Assembly: GCA_029204225.1 (NCBI GenBank)
Contig: CM055092.1
Location: 69,784,252 to 69,848,251, forward strand
Length of the DNA stretch: 64,000 nt
Direction of reading: 5' to 3'
Source: Diphasiastrum complanatum
Taxonomy: Eukaryota > Streptophyta > Lycopodiopsida > Lycopodiales > Lycopodiaceae
The translations under genes and the position numbers were made by a program. Position 1 is the first letter of the stretch; the number at the start of each line of letters is the position of its first letter. A model generated the notes under the pieces. The model was not told where the DNA came from. It made no database searches and saw only the letters and a list, made by a program, of their open reading frames with translations. This document shows, piece after piece, positions 29,580-41,169 of the stretch.

Positions 29580-32500
29580 TACATCTATGCAGCCACGTGT
29601 GCAGTATCAACACCTGACACACAGGAGGTAATCCTTGATTCAGAAGCTATCTCCTACTTTGTTACATCAAGACTCATAATGTCTGACTTCCAAAGTGCAA
29701 ATCCATCAAGATTTATCATTCTTAGAGACGGATCAAAGCATCAACTGAATGGTATTGGTTCACTATGGCTCAACACAAATGGTAGAGACAGATGACTCGA
29801 AGATGTTCTGTTTGTGCCTATACAGAAGGACTTGCTATCAGTGGCAAGAATAGCTGGTGCAAGGATGTGTGTAACGCTCTCAGACGAAGCATGCAATGTT
29901 GTTGATGCAAATACCAGTCCACTGATCACTCAAGGTAGAAGAAAAGACAACCTGTATCACTTGAAGGTACGTCTACCTACAGATCAAGTGCATCAAACCC
30001 ATGATGATTTGTCAGATATTCTATGACACAGAAGAATATGCCATATGAATTCAATGGCACTATATCAAGCAAGCCATCATGGAGCAATCACAGAGGTGAA
30101 CATCTCGAATGCAACCAATTCAATGACCTGTGATGCATGTATAAAGGGTAAGATGTCACATACTCCTTTTGTCAAGGACTCCTATAGAACGACAAAGATT
30201 CTAGAGCTACTACATTCAGACATCTGTGGACCTTTCAACGTGATCTCAATAGGAGGCTCGAAATAGTATATCACCTTTATTGATGATTACAATAAGTTTG
30301 CCAGAGTCTACTTCATTCACAATAAATTAGAAGCATTTAACAAATTCACAGAGTATGTGAATTGGGCAGAAAGATGCACAGGAAATAAGGTGAAGCAGAT
30401 CAGAACAGATCGAGGTGGAGAATACATCTCAAACTGATTCACTAATTTCTGCAATGATCAAGAAATCACTCATAGAATAATTGCATCTTATACACCATAG
30501 CACAACGGTGTTGCAGAAAGAAAGAACAGAACTCTTATGGGAGCTGCTAGTTGCATGATGGCCTATTCGAAGGCTCCAAGAGTGTTGTGGGCTGAAGCAG
30601 CAGCTACAGCTGCTTACATTCAGAAATGGACAAGAAAATCTAGTGTTCCTCACACAACACCACACAAATTATGGTGGGGTAAAAAACCCAATCTGACTCA
30701 TATATGAATCTTTGGCTGTGCAGCATATGCACATGTTCCTGACAACCTTCAGAAGAAGCTTGATGAGAAAGCAGAACAAGGATATCTTGTAGGATATGAC
30801 AATCATTCGTCATACTACAGAGTCTATATGCTGAGAGACAAACATAGTGAAGATAGACAGAGACGTCAAATTTGATGAGAGCAGAACAATGACCAACAAT
30901 GATCCTGTCAGTTATGAAGTCCTTGAAAGATAATACTATGACCTACCAACTGTGACAGAGGGAGCAAAGGACAAACACTCAGACGAAGATTTTTGAGTCA
31001 CACCTCATTCGAATGACAAATCAGATGAAAAAATATTTGCAAGCCAGCCTATTGCTACAACACCTGTAAACCGAAATGGTTCCAGACCTAGCAGATCAGA
31101 TAAAGACAAGAACATTGTAGTACCAGAAGGATCTCCTAGAAGATTGACAAGAGAACAAAGTGCCAGCAAGATTTGTGCCAGGCAGTGCAGCTTCTACGTC
31201 AGAAGAGTTTTGTGGATTTAGTGGAGAACCACAGACATTCGAGAAAGCAATTGAATGTCCAGAGAAGGACAAATGGATCCAAGCCATGAATGAGGAGATG
31301 GAATCCATGAGGAAGAATGAGGTATGGATGTTGCAGCCATTACCAGATAAGCGAAAGACTGTACAATGCAAGTGGGTATACAAGTTGAAGTATGGGCCGA
31401 ATGGAGATATTTCAAAGTATAAGGCCATACTTATAGCGTAGGGATTTTCTCAGAGATATGGTATCGACTATGTTGAGACATTCTCTCCTGTCATGAAACA
31501 TTCATCCCTACATCTACTATTTGCATATGCAGTTGTTTATGATCTCAAGATTCACATCGTGGACGAAAAGATAGCATTCTTGTATGGTGATCTAGACGAA
31601 GAACTCTACATGGATCAACCGCCAGGCTACATTTCGAACTCACTTCCTACTTATGCATGTAGAATGCACAGGAGTATCTACGGTATGAAGCAATCAACAC
31701 GACAATGGTATAAGAAGAAAGATCAAGCCCTGAAATCCTTAGGATTCAAGCCACTAATAGCTGATTCCAATGTTTATGTAGGAATTACAGATGGGAAGAT
31801 CATCATTGTAGTTGTATATGTGGATGACACTCTGATACTCTACAAAAGTGAAGAACTTATTGCTGAGGTGAAGTATGACATCTCGAAACATTTCGAGATT
31901 GCAGACCTAGGAGAAGCTAGATGTTATCTTGGCTTACAGATTGACAAAGACTATGAGGAAGGTAAATTCTACCTTCATCAGTCCAGATATACCTAGAAGA
32001 TCTTATAAGATTTCGGGATGATGAATTGCAAAGGAGCAAATACTCCAATTCTTGCAAGAACAATCTTGAGAAATGAAGATTGCTCGAAGATTGAAGAGAA
32101 AGAGAATTGATGCAGCTTACACCATACAAGAAGCTAATTGGATCACTAATGTACCTTGTAGATAACACACATCCTGACATTGCTTATGTCGTGTTCAAGA
32201 TGAGCCAATTCAGTACTAATCCAGGCTCGACTCATTGGAAGATTACGAAACGAATCTTGCAATACCTTCAATTAACGAATAATTTTGGATTGTGTTATTC
32301 TCGTGATGCAGGGTTCCAGATGCTTTCCTATAGTGATGCTAGTTGGGCATCTCTCAAGGACGACTGCAAAAGTGTCTCAAGAGGATGCACCATCGTGTCA
32401 GGAGCAGCAATTCTCTGGGTCAACAAGAAGTAGACCATTGTGGCTCAATCGTTCTATGAAGCAGAGTACATAGCAGCAGCAAAGATGGCCAATGAAATCA

Positions 32501-32856
32501 TTTGGCTCCAACAGTTTCTTGATGAACTAGGTAAAACAAGAAATGAACCTCTGATTTTGCAGATGGACAATACATCCACAATAAATCTGACAAAGGATCT
32601 CGTGTTTTACTCAAGGATGAAACACATCACAATCAAGTACCACTTGATAAGGGATCTGATCGGGAAGAAGAAGCTGCTGACTATTTTTATTGGAACGAAG
32701 TTGATGGTTGCTGACATTTTTACAAAGGCCTTAGACAAAGGTCTGTTCGAGAAACAGAGGAACAGTCTTGGAGTCATCAAGCTATCACGCTTTGAGAGAG
32801 AGCTGAAGAAACAAGATGTTTATATTACCAAAGGTCTACAGCATGACACGACATGA
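29580..32856 (+). pseudogene. Element F pol (PR, IN, RT, RNase H)
   Basis: Protease DSEA replaces DSGA near 29640. Integrase has a damaged finger, a HSDICGPF first Asp near 30215, a RTDRGGEY second Asp near 30405, and NGVAERKNRTL with the Glu near 30510. RT spans about 31255-31900, with KWVYKLKY, IYGMKQSTRQWY and an intact YVDD near 31818. RNase H has SYSDASWA near 32327, SFYEAEYIAA near 32446 and a MDNTSTINL stretch. In-frame stops occur near 30010, 30264, 30435, 30498, 30704, 31438, 31993 and 32431. The last codons run into the 3' LTR and end at 32856. Confidence 0.9.
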
Positions 32857-33682
32857 AACAAAAATGTTCACGACACTAAATCCTTCATGCTCCAAAGGAC
32901 CAAGAAGATCAATCAAGTACCATAAAGTGCAAATCCTTGACCTGATATGGTGACATCAGCAGAAGAGCTTTAGGACGTGGCTAATCCACCACTCTTGTAA
33001 TCCATGATTAATGATATTTTTTTTTTTGTCGATTAGGAATGTTACTCGAAGCAACACGAAAAAGTTTGCGAAATATATACATTTGCTAGATGCATGAAAG
33101 ATAGACAAAAATATACAAAACAAGTATGCTTATGAGCGAGACAATTTTGTAAGAGGACCAATAGATCCAAGAAGTCCGCTAGTAAGCGACACACTATTCA
33201 TGGGAGAACATTTATTTCTCTCACGCCAATGCAATGTGTGGGTCTGTCAGATAGTGCTCAAAATCAAGAGGATCAATAGATGATATTATAGCTATTATGC
33301 ACATATTATTCTGAATTTTGTCTGATCTTGAATGAATTGTTGTCTGCTATTGTTCGTGTATCTCATTTACTTGTTTCATCAATTCTGCACACTGGTTCAA
33401 TATTGTTGAATGTTGTATTAATCTATAATGTAGATCAACAGTGTCTGTCTACATTCTGGAGGATTGTAGGAATGATATAGTAGGTAGTAGGTAGTGATCA
33501 ACAATCATATGTGAACTCCATCTGAACTGATTTCGTTCGTGACTGTTTTCGCTTCGCGATCACTTTGCTTCAGCAATATCAATATTAGAGCTCGTTCAAG
33601 TTTCGCTTAGTTTTGCTTCGCTTCGTTTCATTTTGTTATAGAGCCTGATAGATTTGCACAATTATTTTTCTAATTTTCATCA
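32804..33682 (+). repeat. Element F, 3' LTR
   Basis: 879 bp and shorter than the 5' LTR because of indels. It ends TTTTCATCA and is followed by the other half of copia E. Confidence 0.82.
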
Positions 33683-34412
33683 AAGGTGGCAATTTGGGAG
33701 CTAGTCAAGAGCATCAAAGAGGATTCAAATGGACAAGACACTTTGGATCTATTTTTTAAGGTATTTTGAGACTCAAGTAAGGTCAAGGGTGCAGCAAGGA
33801 ATTGTTGTTCAAAGTTGCTTTACTTGTTCTATCTCATGTTTGAGCAATTTCATGTGTGTGTGCAAATTGTCAAGATATGGTGAAACTAGTTACATTGTTT
33901 TGCAACATTTTGATGTTAGAGTTGTACTAGCATTTTTGGCTAGTTTTGTTGATGGAAATAAAGCAAAGGGGGGCTCATTATATCACTCATTCATGGCTAA
34001 GTTCTCAAGTGTTGAGGATATCTTGTGACAAGATGGAAATGGATGATCGTTCACGGATTTTCATGGTGGAGACATATCAAGGAAGGAAAATAATGGAAGA
34101 GACATGCAAGCATTTGTTGACTAATCACATTTATTGTTTGATTGCTGTCATTTTCCAGAGAGTTCAAAGTTGAAACCATGGAAAAATCATTGCATTTACA
34201 TTCTATTTGGTTCTTCATGTTCTAGTTACATCTTGATATGAAAACTTGATGATAGAAATAGTGAAGTATCCAATTTGGACAATTGTCTATATCAACCATG
34301 AATGGTTTTGTTTTGGACATCATAAAACCTTAGAAAGGAGATCTATACTTAAGATGAAGATCATTCTAAAGTTGGATGGTTAAACGATGCTAAAAACTAG
34401 TTGAAGAGAGAG
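33683..34412 (+). pseudogene. Non-autonomous copia E, 3' internal part
   Basis: The first ~60 bp match copia L at 52245-52310 (CAAGAGCATCAAA motif), proving this is the continuation of copia E. The rest, to a purine stretch at 34400-34412 that precedes an LTR, shows no RT or RNase H in any plus frame. It is non-retroviral sequence of unknown origin carried between the truncated pol and the 3' LTR. Short open frames (33729-34028, 33946-34173) have no known motif. Confidence 0.6.
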
Positions 34413-34640
34413 TAAGAAGAAAATCAACAAGTTTTGTCATTTGCTATTTGGCATATTGAGGCCAATTGTACATAACAGCTTAGAGATGGTTGAAAACTTA
34501 CTATTTTTAGGAAGTATATATTAGGCTGTATTTGGACCTACTCTAATTGGTTAGAAGAGATACATTGAATCTAGTCAAGTTAGTCTAGGTTTTTGGCAAG
34601 TACCTAAAAACTTCCATAAGTTGACAAGTGTGAAGAAATC
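34413..34640 (+). repeat. Truncated 3' LTR of copia E
   Basis: Follows TTGAAGAGAGAG and starts TAAGAAGAAAATCAAC, related to the TGTGAAAATTGTCAAC start of element 1 with the TG end changed. It continues ATTTGG...TGAGGCCAA as expected. 34534-34579 is inverted relative to 34994-35038 in the neighbouring LTR. The end is lost near 34640. Confidence 0.55.
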
Positions 34641-34659
34641 AAAAAGATCTAATTATGCC

Positions 34660-35204
34660 CTTTGATCTTTGGCTAATATGGAGAGCACATCAAGCATCAT
34701 TAACAATGTAGGAATCTTGCATCTACTACACATAGAAGATGTAAACTCAATAAGAACTTGTTGAAAACACTTATGAAAGTCAATTGACTATTCATATCCA
34801 TACAACAGCCGTACGATCTTACTATATCACTGTAGAAACCCAAAGAGATATCTTCCATAAGAATGAATGAGAGAAGAATGAGAGAGATGATGTCCTCTGA
34901 CGCTTGTAGACTATTTATAACAGCCTCTTGCCCTATTTGGATGCTCTTACACAAGCTAATCAACTTATGAAAGTTTCTAGATCTCTTCCAGAACCTGACT
35001 AGATTCAATGCATCTCTAATAACCAATTAGAGTAGGTCTATATGCGACCTTATCAACATGTCTGAGTTGTCAAGAATAGTAAATCCACTATTCTTAGGCC
35101 TTATTAACTTTGTAAAGTTTATCTCTGATATGAAAATGCATATTGGCCTCAAAATTGCCAAATAAATTCAACATAAACAACTCAAATTAGTTGACATTTT
35201 CACA
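34660..35204 (-). repeat. 3' LTR of minus-strand copia G (left end truncated)
   Basis: Read on the minus strand it starts TGTGAAAATGTCAAC at 35204, directly after a purine tract (35205-35218 in plus coordinates). TATAAATAG lies at 34911-34919 on the minus strand. It is the same family as the LTR to its left, in opposite orientation. The left boundary is approximate. Confidence 0.6.
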
Positions 35205-36889
35205 AGTCTCCCTCTTCAATTAGTTTCAGCATAGATCTAGATAGTACTCTAAGTTGAGTTCTATGCTTCATAAACAAGTCCTTTCCTAATGCTTTGGTGA
35301 AGATATCAGCCACACTCTTGCATGGAAATAGGATTATTTGCCAAACTTTGAGCTGAAAGGTTATCACAAAAGATGATTGGACACTTTAGAAATTCTAGCA
35401 AGTTAGTACTCATTATCATCCTTTTGATCCATAGCATCTCCTTGGTGCATGAAGTCAAGGCTTTGTACTCGGCTTCGGTTGATGATAGAGACATTGTTGC
35501 TTGCTTCTTTGACATCCATGAAATAGCTCCATCACCTATAAAAATGGCATGTGCACTTATGGATTTCCTATCCATTAGAGCTCCTACAAAGTCCGAATTT
35601 GAAAATCCAAACAAGTTAGGAGATGATCCTCTTTAAACAATGCCAAAATCTCTAGAACCCGAGATGTACCTCAATGCTCTCTTGCCTAGCTTCCACTGCT
35701 CCACACTAGGATCATGCATGAATTGACTTAATCTACCAACACAATAGCTTAGATCAGGTCTTGTGATGGTTAGATATATGAGTGAACCAACTAGCTTCCT
35801 ATAGAGAGTAATGTTCTCAAAGGATCTTCTTTCATTACTTCTTATAAGAAAGATCATGTACATCAAATTCCTTCTTGAGTGCTATCTTGATGTCATCTAC
35901 ATCTTGCTTGTTGCCTCCACTCAAAATCATATCATCCACATAGATTAGAAGGATAGTAACATAATTTTCAGCAAATCTATAATAAAGTAAATGATCATGT
36001 TCACTCATAATGAAATTTTCAAAAAGTAGAAAGGTGTTAAGCTTAGAATACCAACTCCTTGGTGCTTGCTTAATCCCATACAAACTCTTTTGGAGAAAAC
36101 AAACATGATTAGGCTTGCCATGAAAAATGTAGCCCTCGGGTTTCTCCATGTAAACCTCTTCTTCAAGATCTCCATTCAAGAATGCACTAGAATATCTAAT
36201 TGCCATAGATCCCAATCATAAAGAGTTGCAAGAGAGATAATGATCTGAATGCTTACCATCTTTGCCATGGGTGCAAAGGTCTCGTCATAGTCAATACCAT
36301 ACTCTTGAGCATATCCTTTTGCCACCAACCTTGCCTTGTATTTGTTGATTGATACATCTTGATTAGTCTTCACTTTGAAGATCCACCTACATCCATTTGC
36401 CTTCTTTTCCTTAGTAAGTTCCACCAATCTCCATGTGTTATTCTTCATAAGAGCTTGATACTCAAGGTCCATTGCTTGGACCCACTCCTCCTTTTGAATT
36501 GCTTCATCTACACATGTAGCTTCATCAAAAGAGGTTAAGAAAGCAAAGTTAGTACCCTCAACTTGCTTACCCTTCTCATCATATGTGAGCCTTGAAGATT
36601 TTTGTCTTTCCTTTTATGTCCTCCTTGGCTTTTGACTTGAAGAGGGCTCTTCACCAATCAACATTGTCATCAACATCAAGAATGTTAGATCCAATTATCA
36701 CATCACCACTTGAAGAAACATTTGGAAAGTTTCCTTCATAAAAAATGACATTCTTCCTCTGTCCACTTTCTTAGTTGAATTAATATAAACTTTGTAAGTC
36801 TTGCTCATCTCACTATAACCAATAAATATACCTTTATTTGAAGATGGATCCTCCTTTTTCCTATCATCAAGAGTAATATTGAATGAGAC
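35205..36889 (-). pseudogene. Copia G pol (IN tail, RT, RNase H), minus strand
   Basis: Read from right to left. The integrase C-terminus starts near 36889 (NITLDDR region) and is followed by the PSRLTYDEKG linker near 36590. RT starts near 36480 with WRLVELTKEKK and KWIFKVKT-like motifs; it has GYAQEYGIDYDETFAP, YGIKQAPRSWY and an intact YVDD near 35940. RNase H at 35614-35306 has FSNSDFVGALMDRKS, SLSSTEAEYKAL and CDNLSAQSLA. A deletion removes the SKHIEI part, then VADIFTKAL and the PPT follow. Frameshifts lie near 36190 and 35860. The protein is close to the pol of element 1 but dead. Confidence 0.88.
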
Positions 36890-37400
36890 CTGCTAGAGAG
36901 ATGTGTTAGACTTGAGGCCGCTTGAGACACAACATCATTCCTCCACAACAAGAGCCGCTGAGATAGCTCCTCTTACGATTTTCTTCTCTTGAGAATGCCA
37001 AGAAGAGGCACTAGCATTATTATGGGACAGGGAGGGAGTCTCACCGGAGAGACTCTCGTGGGAAGGGAAAACACATTGGCCAGAGAGGTGTGGAAAATGA
37101 ATCTCCTCAGAGTGAGAGGAGGTTGACGGGTAGTCGACTAGCCTATTGGAACTCTGAGCCTCCCATGGAGCCCTCATTCTGTCCATGAGACTACTTGCCT
37201 ACGAGAGAGACATCTCATCCATATAATTGAGCAACTCACCATCACTCATGGAAGAAAAACAAAATAACCCACAATTGCGGCTAGATCCCTGACTAGGAGA
37301 CGTGTCACGAGACATAATGGATGAAGGGTGGGATAAATGCTACAAGCAATCAAAGACAATTTTAGAAATTGCAACCCTATTCAATACAAGAAATAAGTTT
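36890..37400. other. GC-richer segment of unknown origin
   Basis: Starts abruptly where copia G pol stops. It is richer in G+C than its surroundings and has many short inverted motifs. It contains the Ser-rich minus-strand reading frame described next. No transposon ends could be recognised. Confidence 0.4.
36935..37315 (-). pseudogene. Hypothetical Ser/His-rich reading frame
   Basis: On the minus strand an ATG at 37315 opens a frame of 126 codons to a stop at 36935, interrupted by one TAG near 37205 that would be a CAG before a C-to-T change. The product is rich in Ser and His with no transmembrane segment or known domain; it includes SMSDGELLNYMDEMSLS before the stop. It could be an N-terminal exon of a host gene or part of a DNA transposon. 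I do not recognise it. Confidence 0.35.
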
Positions 37401-37610
37401 AAATAAATGAGTCTAGTTTAATAACAAACATAAAAAAAAAATCATTGCTCCATTCCACCCTAAAAATTATAATAATGGAGTTAAATTTCATGCAATTAAA
37501 GACATGTGAAAGACAATTATTATTAACATAATAACCATAGATGAATTGTCCAAGAGCATAAATATAATGGCCCAAGAACATAAATAGTCGAAGCACAAAA
37601 TACATATATA
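37401..37610. other. AT-rich spacer, nothing recognised
   Basis: No coding, repeat or terminal signals were seen. Confidence 0.4.
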
Positions 37611-38220
37611 CTAAATTAATAAGCATGCAAGAGTACGACGGACTTCGACATAAACTGACAAAGCTTCGATGCGGCATATCTCTCTCAACTCTTCTTTCAA
37701 AAACTCTTCTATGAGTGTTTCTAAATGGATGGCCTTCATGTAAGTATTTATGATAATTTTCATAAACAACTTATTTGAAACTATGAATGTATTTGCGACA
37801 AGATTTACACAAAAAATGAGCATTTTTTTCAATAATTGTAAAGTCTACCAAATAGATGGATACCTTTAATTACTATTGAAAAAGGTATATGCCAACAAAA
37901 TAATTTCAACAATTGTGGTATATCATGTAGATGTGAAAAGGTAGTTGTATGTAATTGTAAACAAACTCCTATTTACATAAGATAGACATTGTTTGAATGT
38001 ACCTGAGCATTCACTTAATCTTGGATAGTCATGCATTGTTGGTATGTAGCATAAAATATCTCCCATGTAAGGGGTGCAACACGTCATATGCTTTTGTTCG
38101 TTTCCAAAAATTTTCTAGCTCATCAATAAGTGGCTCAAGATATACATCCATGCTCTTAACCTTGGATTGGCCAAGAATAAGAATTGTCAGTATAACGTGT
38201 CCCTTTTTTGCATTCATTTG
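37611..38220 (-). pseudogene. CACTA (En/Spm) transposase fragment
   Basis: Minus-strand pieces match the Tnp2 transposase copies at 53 and 58 kb. 38217-38029 encodes KKGHVILTILILGQSKVKSMDVYLEPLIDELE, the segment after the NYNIPPW motif. 37832-37611 includes MKIIINTYMKAIHLET, which resembles MKIIANTYMRIIRFKI at 57570. The part between is deleted and nothing upstream remains. It is a small broken relic. Confidence 0.7.
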
Positions 38221-38523
38221 ATAATGAAAATTTTATCAAGTGAATAAATACTCGAATCGAAATAGCGGGCCTTGGCATTTTGCGAGTATTTGTTCTGCGA
38301 GTTTCTTTCTTGCCATCATTTAACAAAAAGATAACACATGGTGTGCCACCTTTTTTATGCTACTATTTCAATGTTTATTATTAAGAATGTGGTTTGGTCC
38401 ATAGTTAAAAATTTCACAAAGTAAAAAAAAATCAAATTCATTTTTTTGTTGCAACCTCCAAGGATACGATGTGCTATCCTTGGAGGCTACAAAAAAAATT
38501 TCTCATTTCATACAGCTAGCACA
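38221..38523. other. AT-rich spacer with a strong hairpin
   Basis: No coding signal. It contains the 12-bp-stem inverted repeat at 38455-38486 between a T-rich and an A-rich tract. Confidence 0.5.
38455..38486. repeat. Perfect inverted repeat (12-bp stem, 8-nt loop)
   Basis: CCTCCAAGGATA and TATCCTTGGAGG flank CGATGTGC. The stem is bordered outside by TTTTTTTGTTGCAA and CTACAAAAAAAA, which are themselves roughly complementary, so a longer imperfect hairpin forms. It may be a foldback element or a transposon end. Confidence 0.85.
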
Positions 38524-39160
38524 TGTAAAAGATTCAACTAGTTTCATCACATCTTGCTATATTTCTATATTTGGCATCTTGAGGCCAAAACTTGTTTTAG
38601 ACTTAGAGGTTGACTTTTCAAAGTTCATTTGAATAAACACTTTTTGAAAGTGTGGGAAAGTTAGAATGCGAGTTTGAGTAGATTCAATTTGAATAGTTGG
38701 GTACATTGAATCTAGACCCAAAATTAGCAGGGTTAGCATTTTGGTGGGAAAGCCAAGTGGCCGAATAGGGTTTGGACCTGTTATAAAAGGATGTAACTCG
38801 TGAAGCTCTAGAGTGATCTTCTCTCTTCTCTATCTCATTTCATGCTTATACATGGTTCTCTTGGGTTCTACTATCCATTGGTGCACTATCTTGGTGACTG
38901 CTTGCAATTCTATGTGTAGAATGATCTATATTTGTTATTTTTGGATCCACACGTGTGAAATATAGTAGCTTGCTGATTTTGTACGGACAACAACAATACT
39001 TTTTCATTTGATTCAAGTTTCATCAAGTTCTATTGGTGTTTGCATCTCATTTTCTGTGTAGATGCTGCTTTTTCTACATCGGTGAGATTGGTAGTGTATT
39101 TCTCTTCTAGCCAAAGATCGTTCAATTAGATTGGATCTTAAGGATCTAAAATCTTTCACA
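38524..39160 (+). repeat. Copia H LTR (plus orientation)
   Basis: Starts TGTAAAAGATTCAAC, similar to the LTR starts at 1896 and 35204 (minus). It contains TATAAAA at 38782-38788 and CACACGTGTG at 38948-38957, ends ATCTTTCACA and is followed by a PBS. About 637 bp. Its internal region is lost: minus-strand gag of another element begins about 25 bp after the PBS. Confidence 0.72.
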
Positions 39161-39172
39161 TGGTATCAGAGC
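39161..39172 (+). other. Primer-binding site of copia H
   Basis: TGGTATCAGAGC directly after the LTR. Confidence 0.85.
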
Positions 39173-39184
39173 TTGTGTTTCAGA

Positions 39185-40077
39185 TTATGAAGGAGAAAAT
39201 CAGATCTAAATGTCCTTTGAGTTGGTTTTGGGATCTCCTCATCTTCATCCTCTTCATATGCAAGGTTCCCTTGTTTGTCCTCCTCCTCTTTTGCTCTTAG
39301 CCTCTTGCAGCATTCGGATGCATAATGCTCCTTCTTTCCACAAAAGAAGCATATTTGCTTTGATTTGTCCTTTGAGTTTGATGCATCATCCTCTTCTTTG
39401 GCCTCCTTTGGATGCTTCTTCTTTCCATTGGTCTTCTTTTTGCCCTTGAATGAGAAATTGGCTTTCTCATCTCCATCTTGCAAAGACAATGAACTCATTC
39501 TTGCCTTGGTGTGGAGCATCCTACACTCTTCAGCCACTAATACACTGTGAAGATTTTCTATAGTTGGCAAAGTGTCTTGGATGGCAAAACTTTAAACCAA
39601 ATTTGCAAAGTCATGTCCTAGACCATTAAGAACAATTTTTACAAGCTTTCCATCAAGAATCTTCTCTCCAATGAAAGCCAACTCCCTATTTAGAGACTTG
39701 ATTCTAAGCACATAATCATGTGCACTCTCCTCACTTCTCTTCATGCTTTGCAAACTCTAAAATTTTAAGCATGAGAACTCTAGAAGTGTTGCTAGATTCA
39801 TAGATTGATTTTAAAGACTCCCCATCCTCTTTAGCACTAGTACATGCTAATACTTCTCTCAATAAATCATTGCTCGCATTCATCTTCACACAAAGAAGTG
39901 CAAGCCTAGATCTCTTCTTGTATCTAGCTAACTCCTGTGCACCTAGAGGTTCATCTTCATCCTCAATCAAGAATTCTGGAGCTCCAAGAGTGACTCCATC
40001 CTAACCTTCCAAATAGCATAATTTGTAGAGTTTAATCTCTCACTAGCTTCTAGAAGGTATGCTCCAGGAGATCCCAT
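39185..40077 (-). pseudogene. Copia I gag (minus strand)
   Basis: On the minus strand the frame starts at ATG 40077 with the usual Gag N-terminus (SERLNSTNYAIWKVRMESLLEL). It meets a frameshift and stop near 39965, then continues with ARYKKRSRLALLCVKMNASNDLLREV. It is broken again near 39730 and resumes with the Lys-rich region and a CCHC knuckle CFFCGKKEHYASEC near 39350. It ends near 39200 where plus-strand copia H begins. It is related to the Gag of element 1 but a different subfamily. Confidence 0.82.
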
Positions 40078-40974
<897 letters not shown>

Positions 40975-40986
40975 GATCTGATACCA
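40975..40986 (-). other. Primer-binding site of copia I
   Basis: GATCTGATACCA on the plus strand is the reverse complement of TGGTATCAGATC. One base differs from the common plant copia PBS. Confidence 0.7.
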
Positions 40987-41150
40987 TGTGAAAGTACAAT
41001 ACTTTGAGGACCATAAATGGATATTTGTCTGACTCATGATTATTGCTATTTCTTAGATCATTCTTTAAGCATGGAAGGTTCAACCCGACTAATCAATAAG
41101 TTCAACAGAGAAAATTTCCACATGTGGAAATTCCATAACACAAGCATCTA
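40987..41150 (-). repeat. Truncated 5' LTR of copia I
   Basis: TGTGAAAGTACAATACTTTG at 40987 matches the reverse complement of the end of the LTR at 50971-51657, so copia I and copia K are one family. Contains the 20-bp perfect palindrome at 41113-41132. The end is lost near 41150, where copia J pol begins. Confidence 0.65.
41113..41132. repeat. 20-bp perfect palindrome
   Basis: AATTTCCACATGTGGAAATT, centred on a CACATGTG (E-box) core, inside an LTR fragment. Confidence 0.9.
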
Positions 41151-41169
41151 GTTTGAACAACTTCAAAAA

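Larger units (their letters stand above)
27509..33682 (+). mobile_element. Decayed full-length copia element F
   Basis: Two LTRs (966 and 879 bp) start TGAAGAAA and end TTTTCATCA. A TGGTATCAGAGCC PBS follows the first. Gag and pol lie between in the standard copia order and are broken by many stops. Flanking bases AAAGC (27504-27508) and AAGGT (33683-33687) could be a decayed 5-bp duplication. The two halves of host copia E join across it. LTR divergence with indels shows an insertion much older than elements 1 and 2. Confidence 0.88.
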
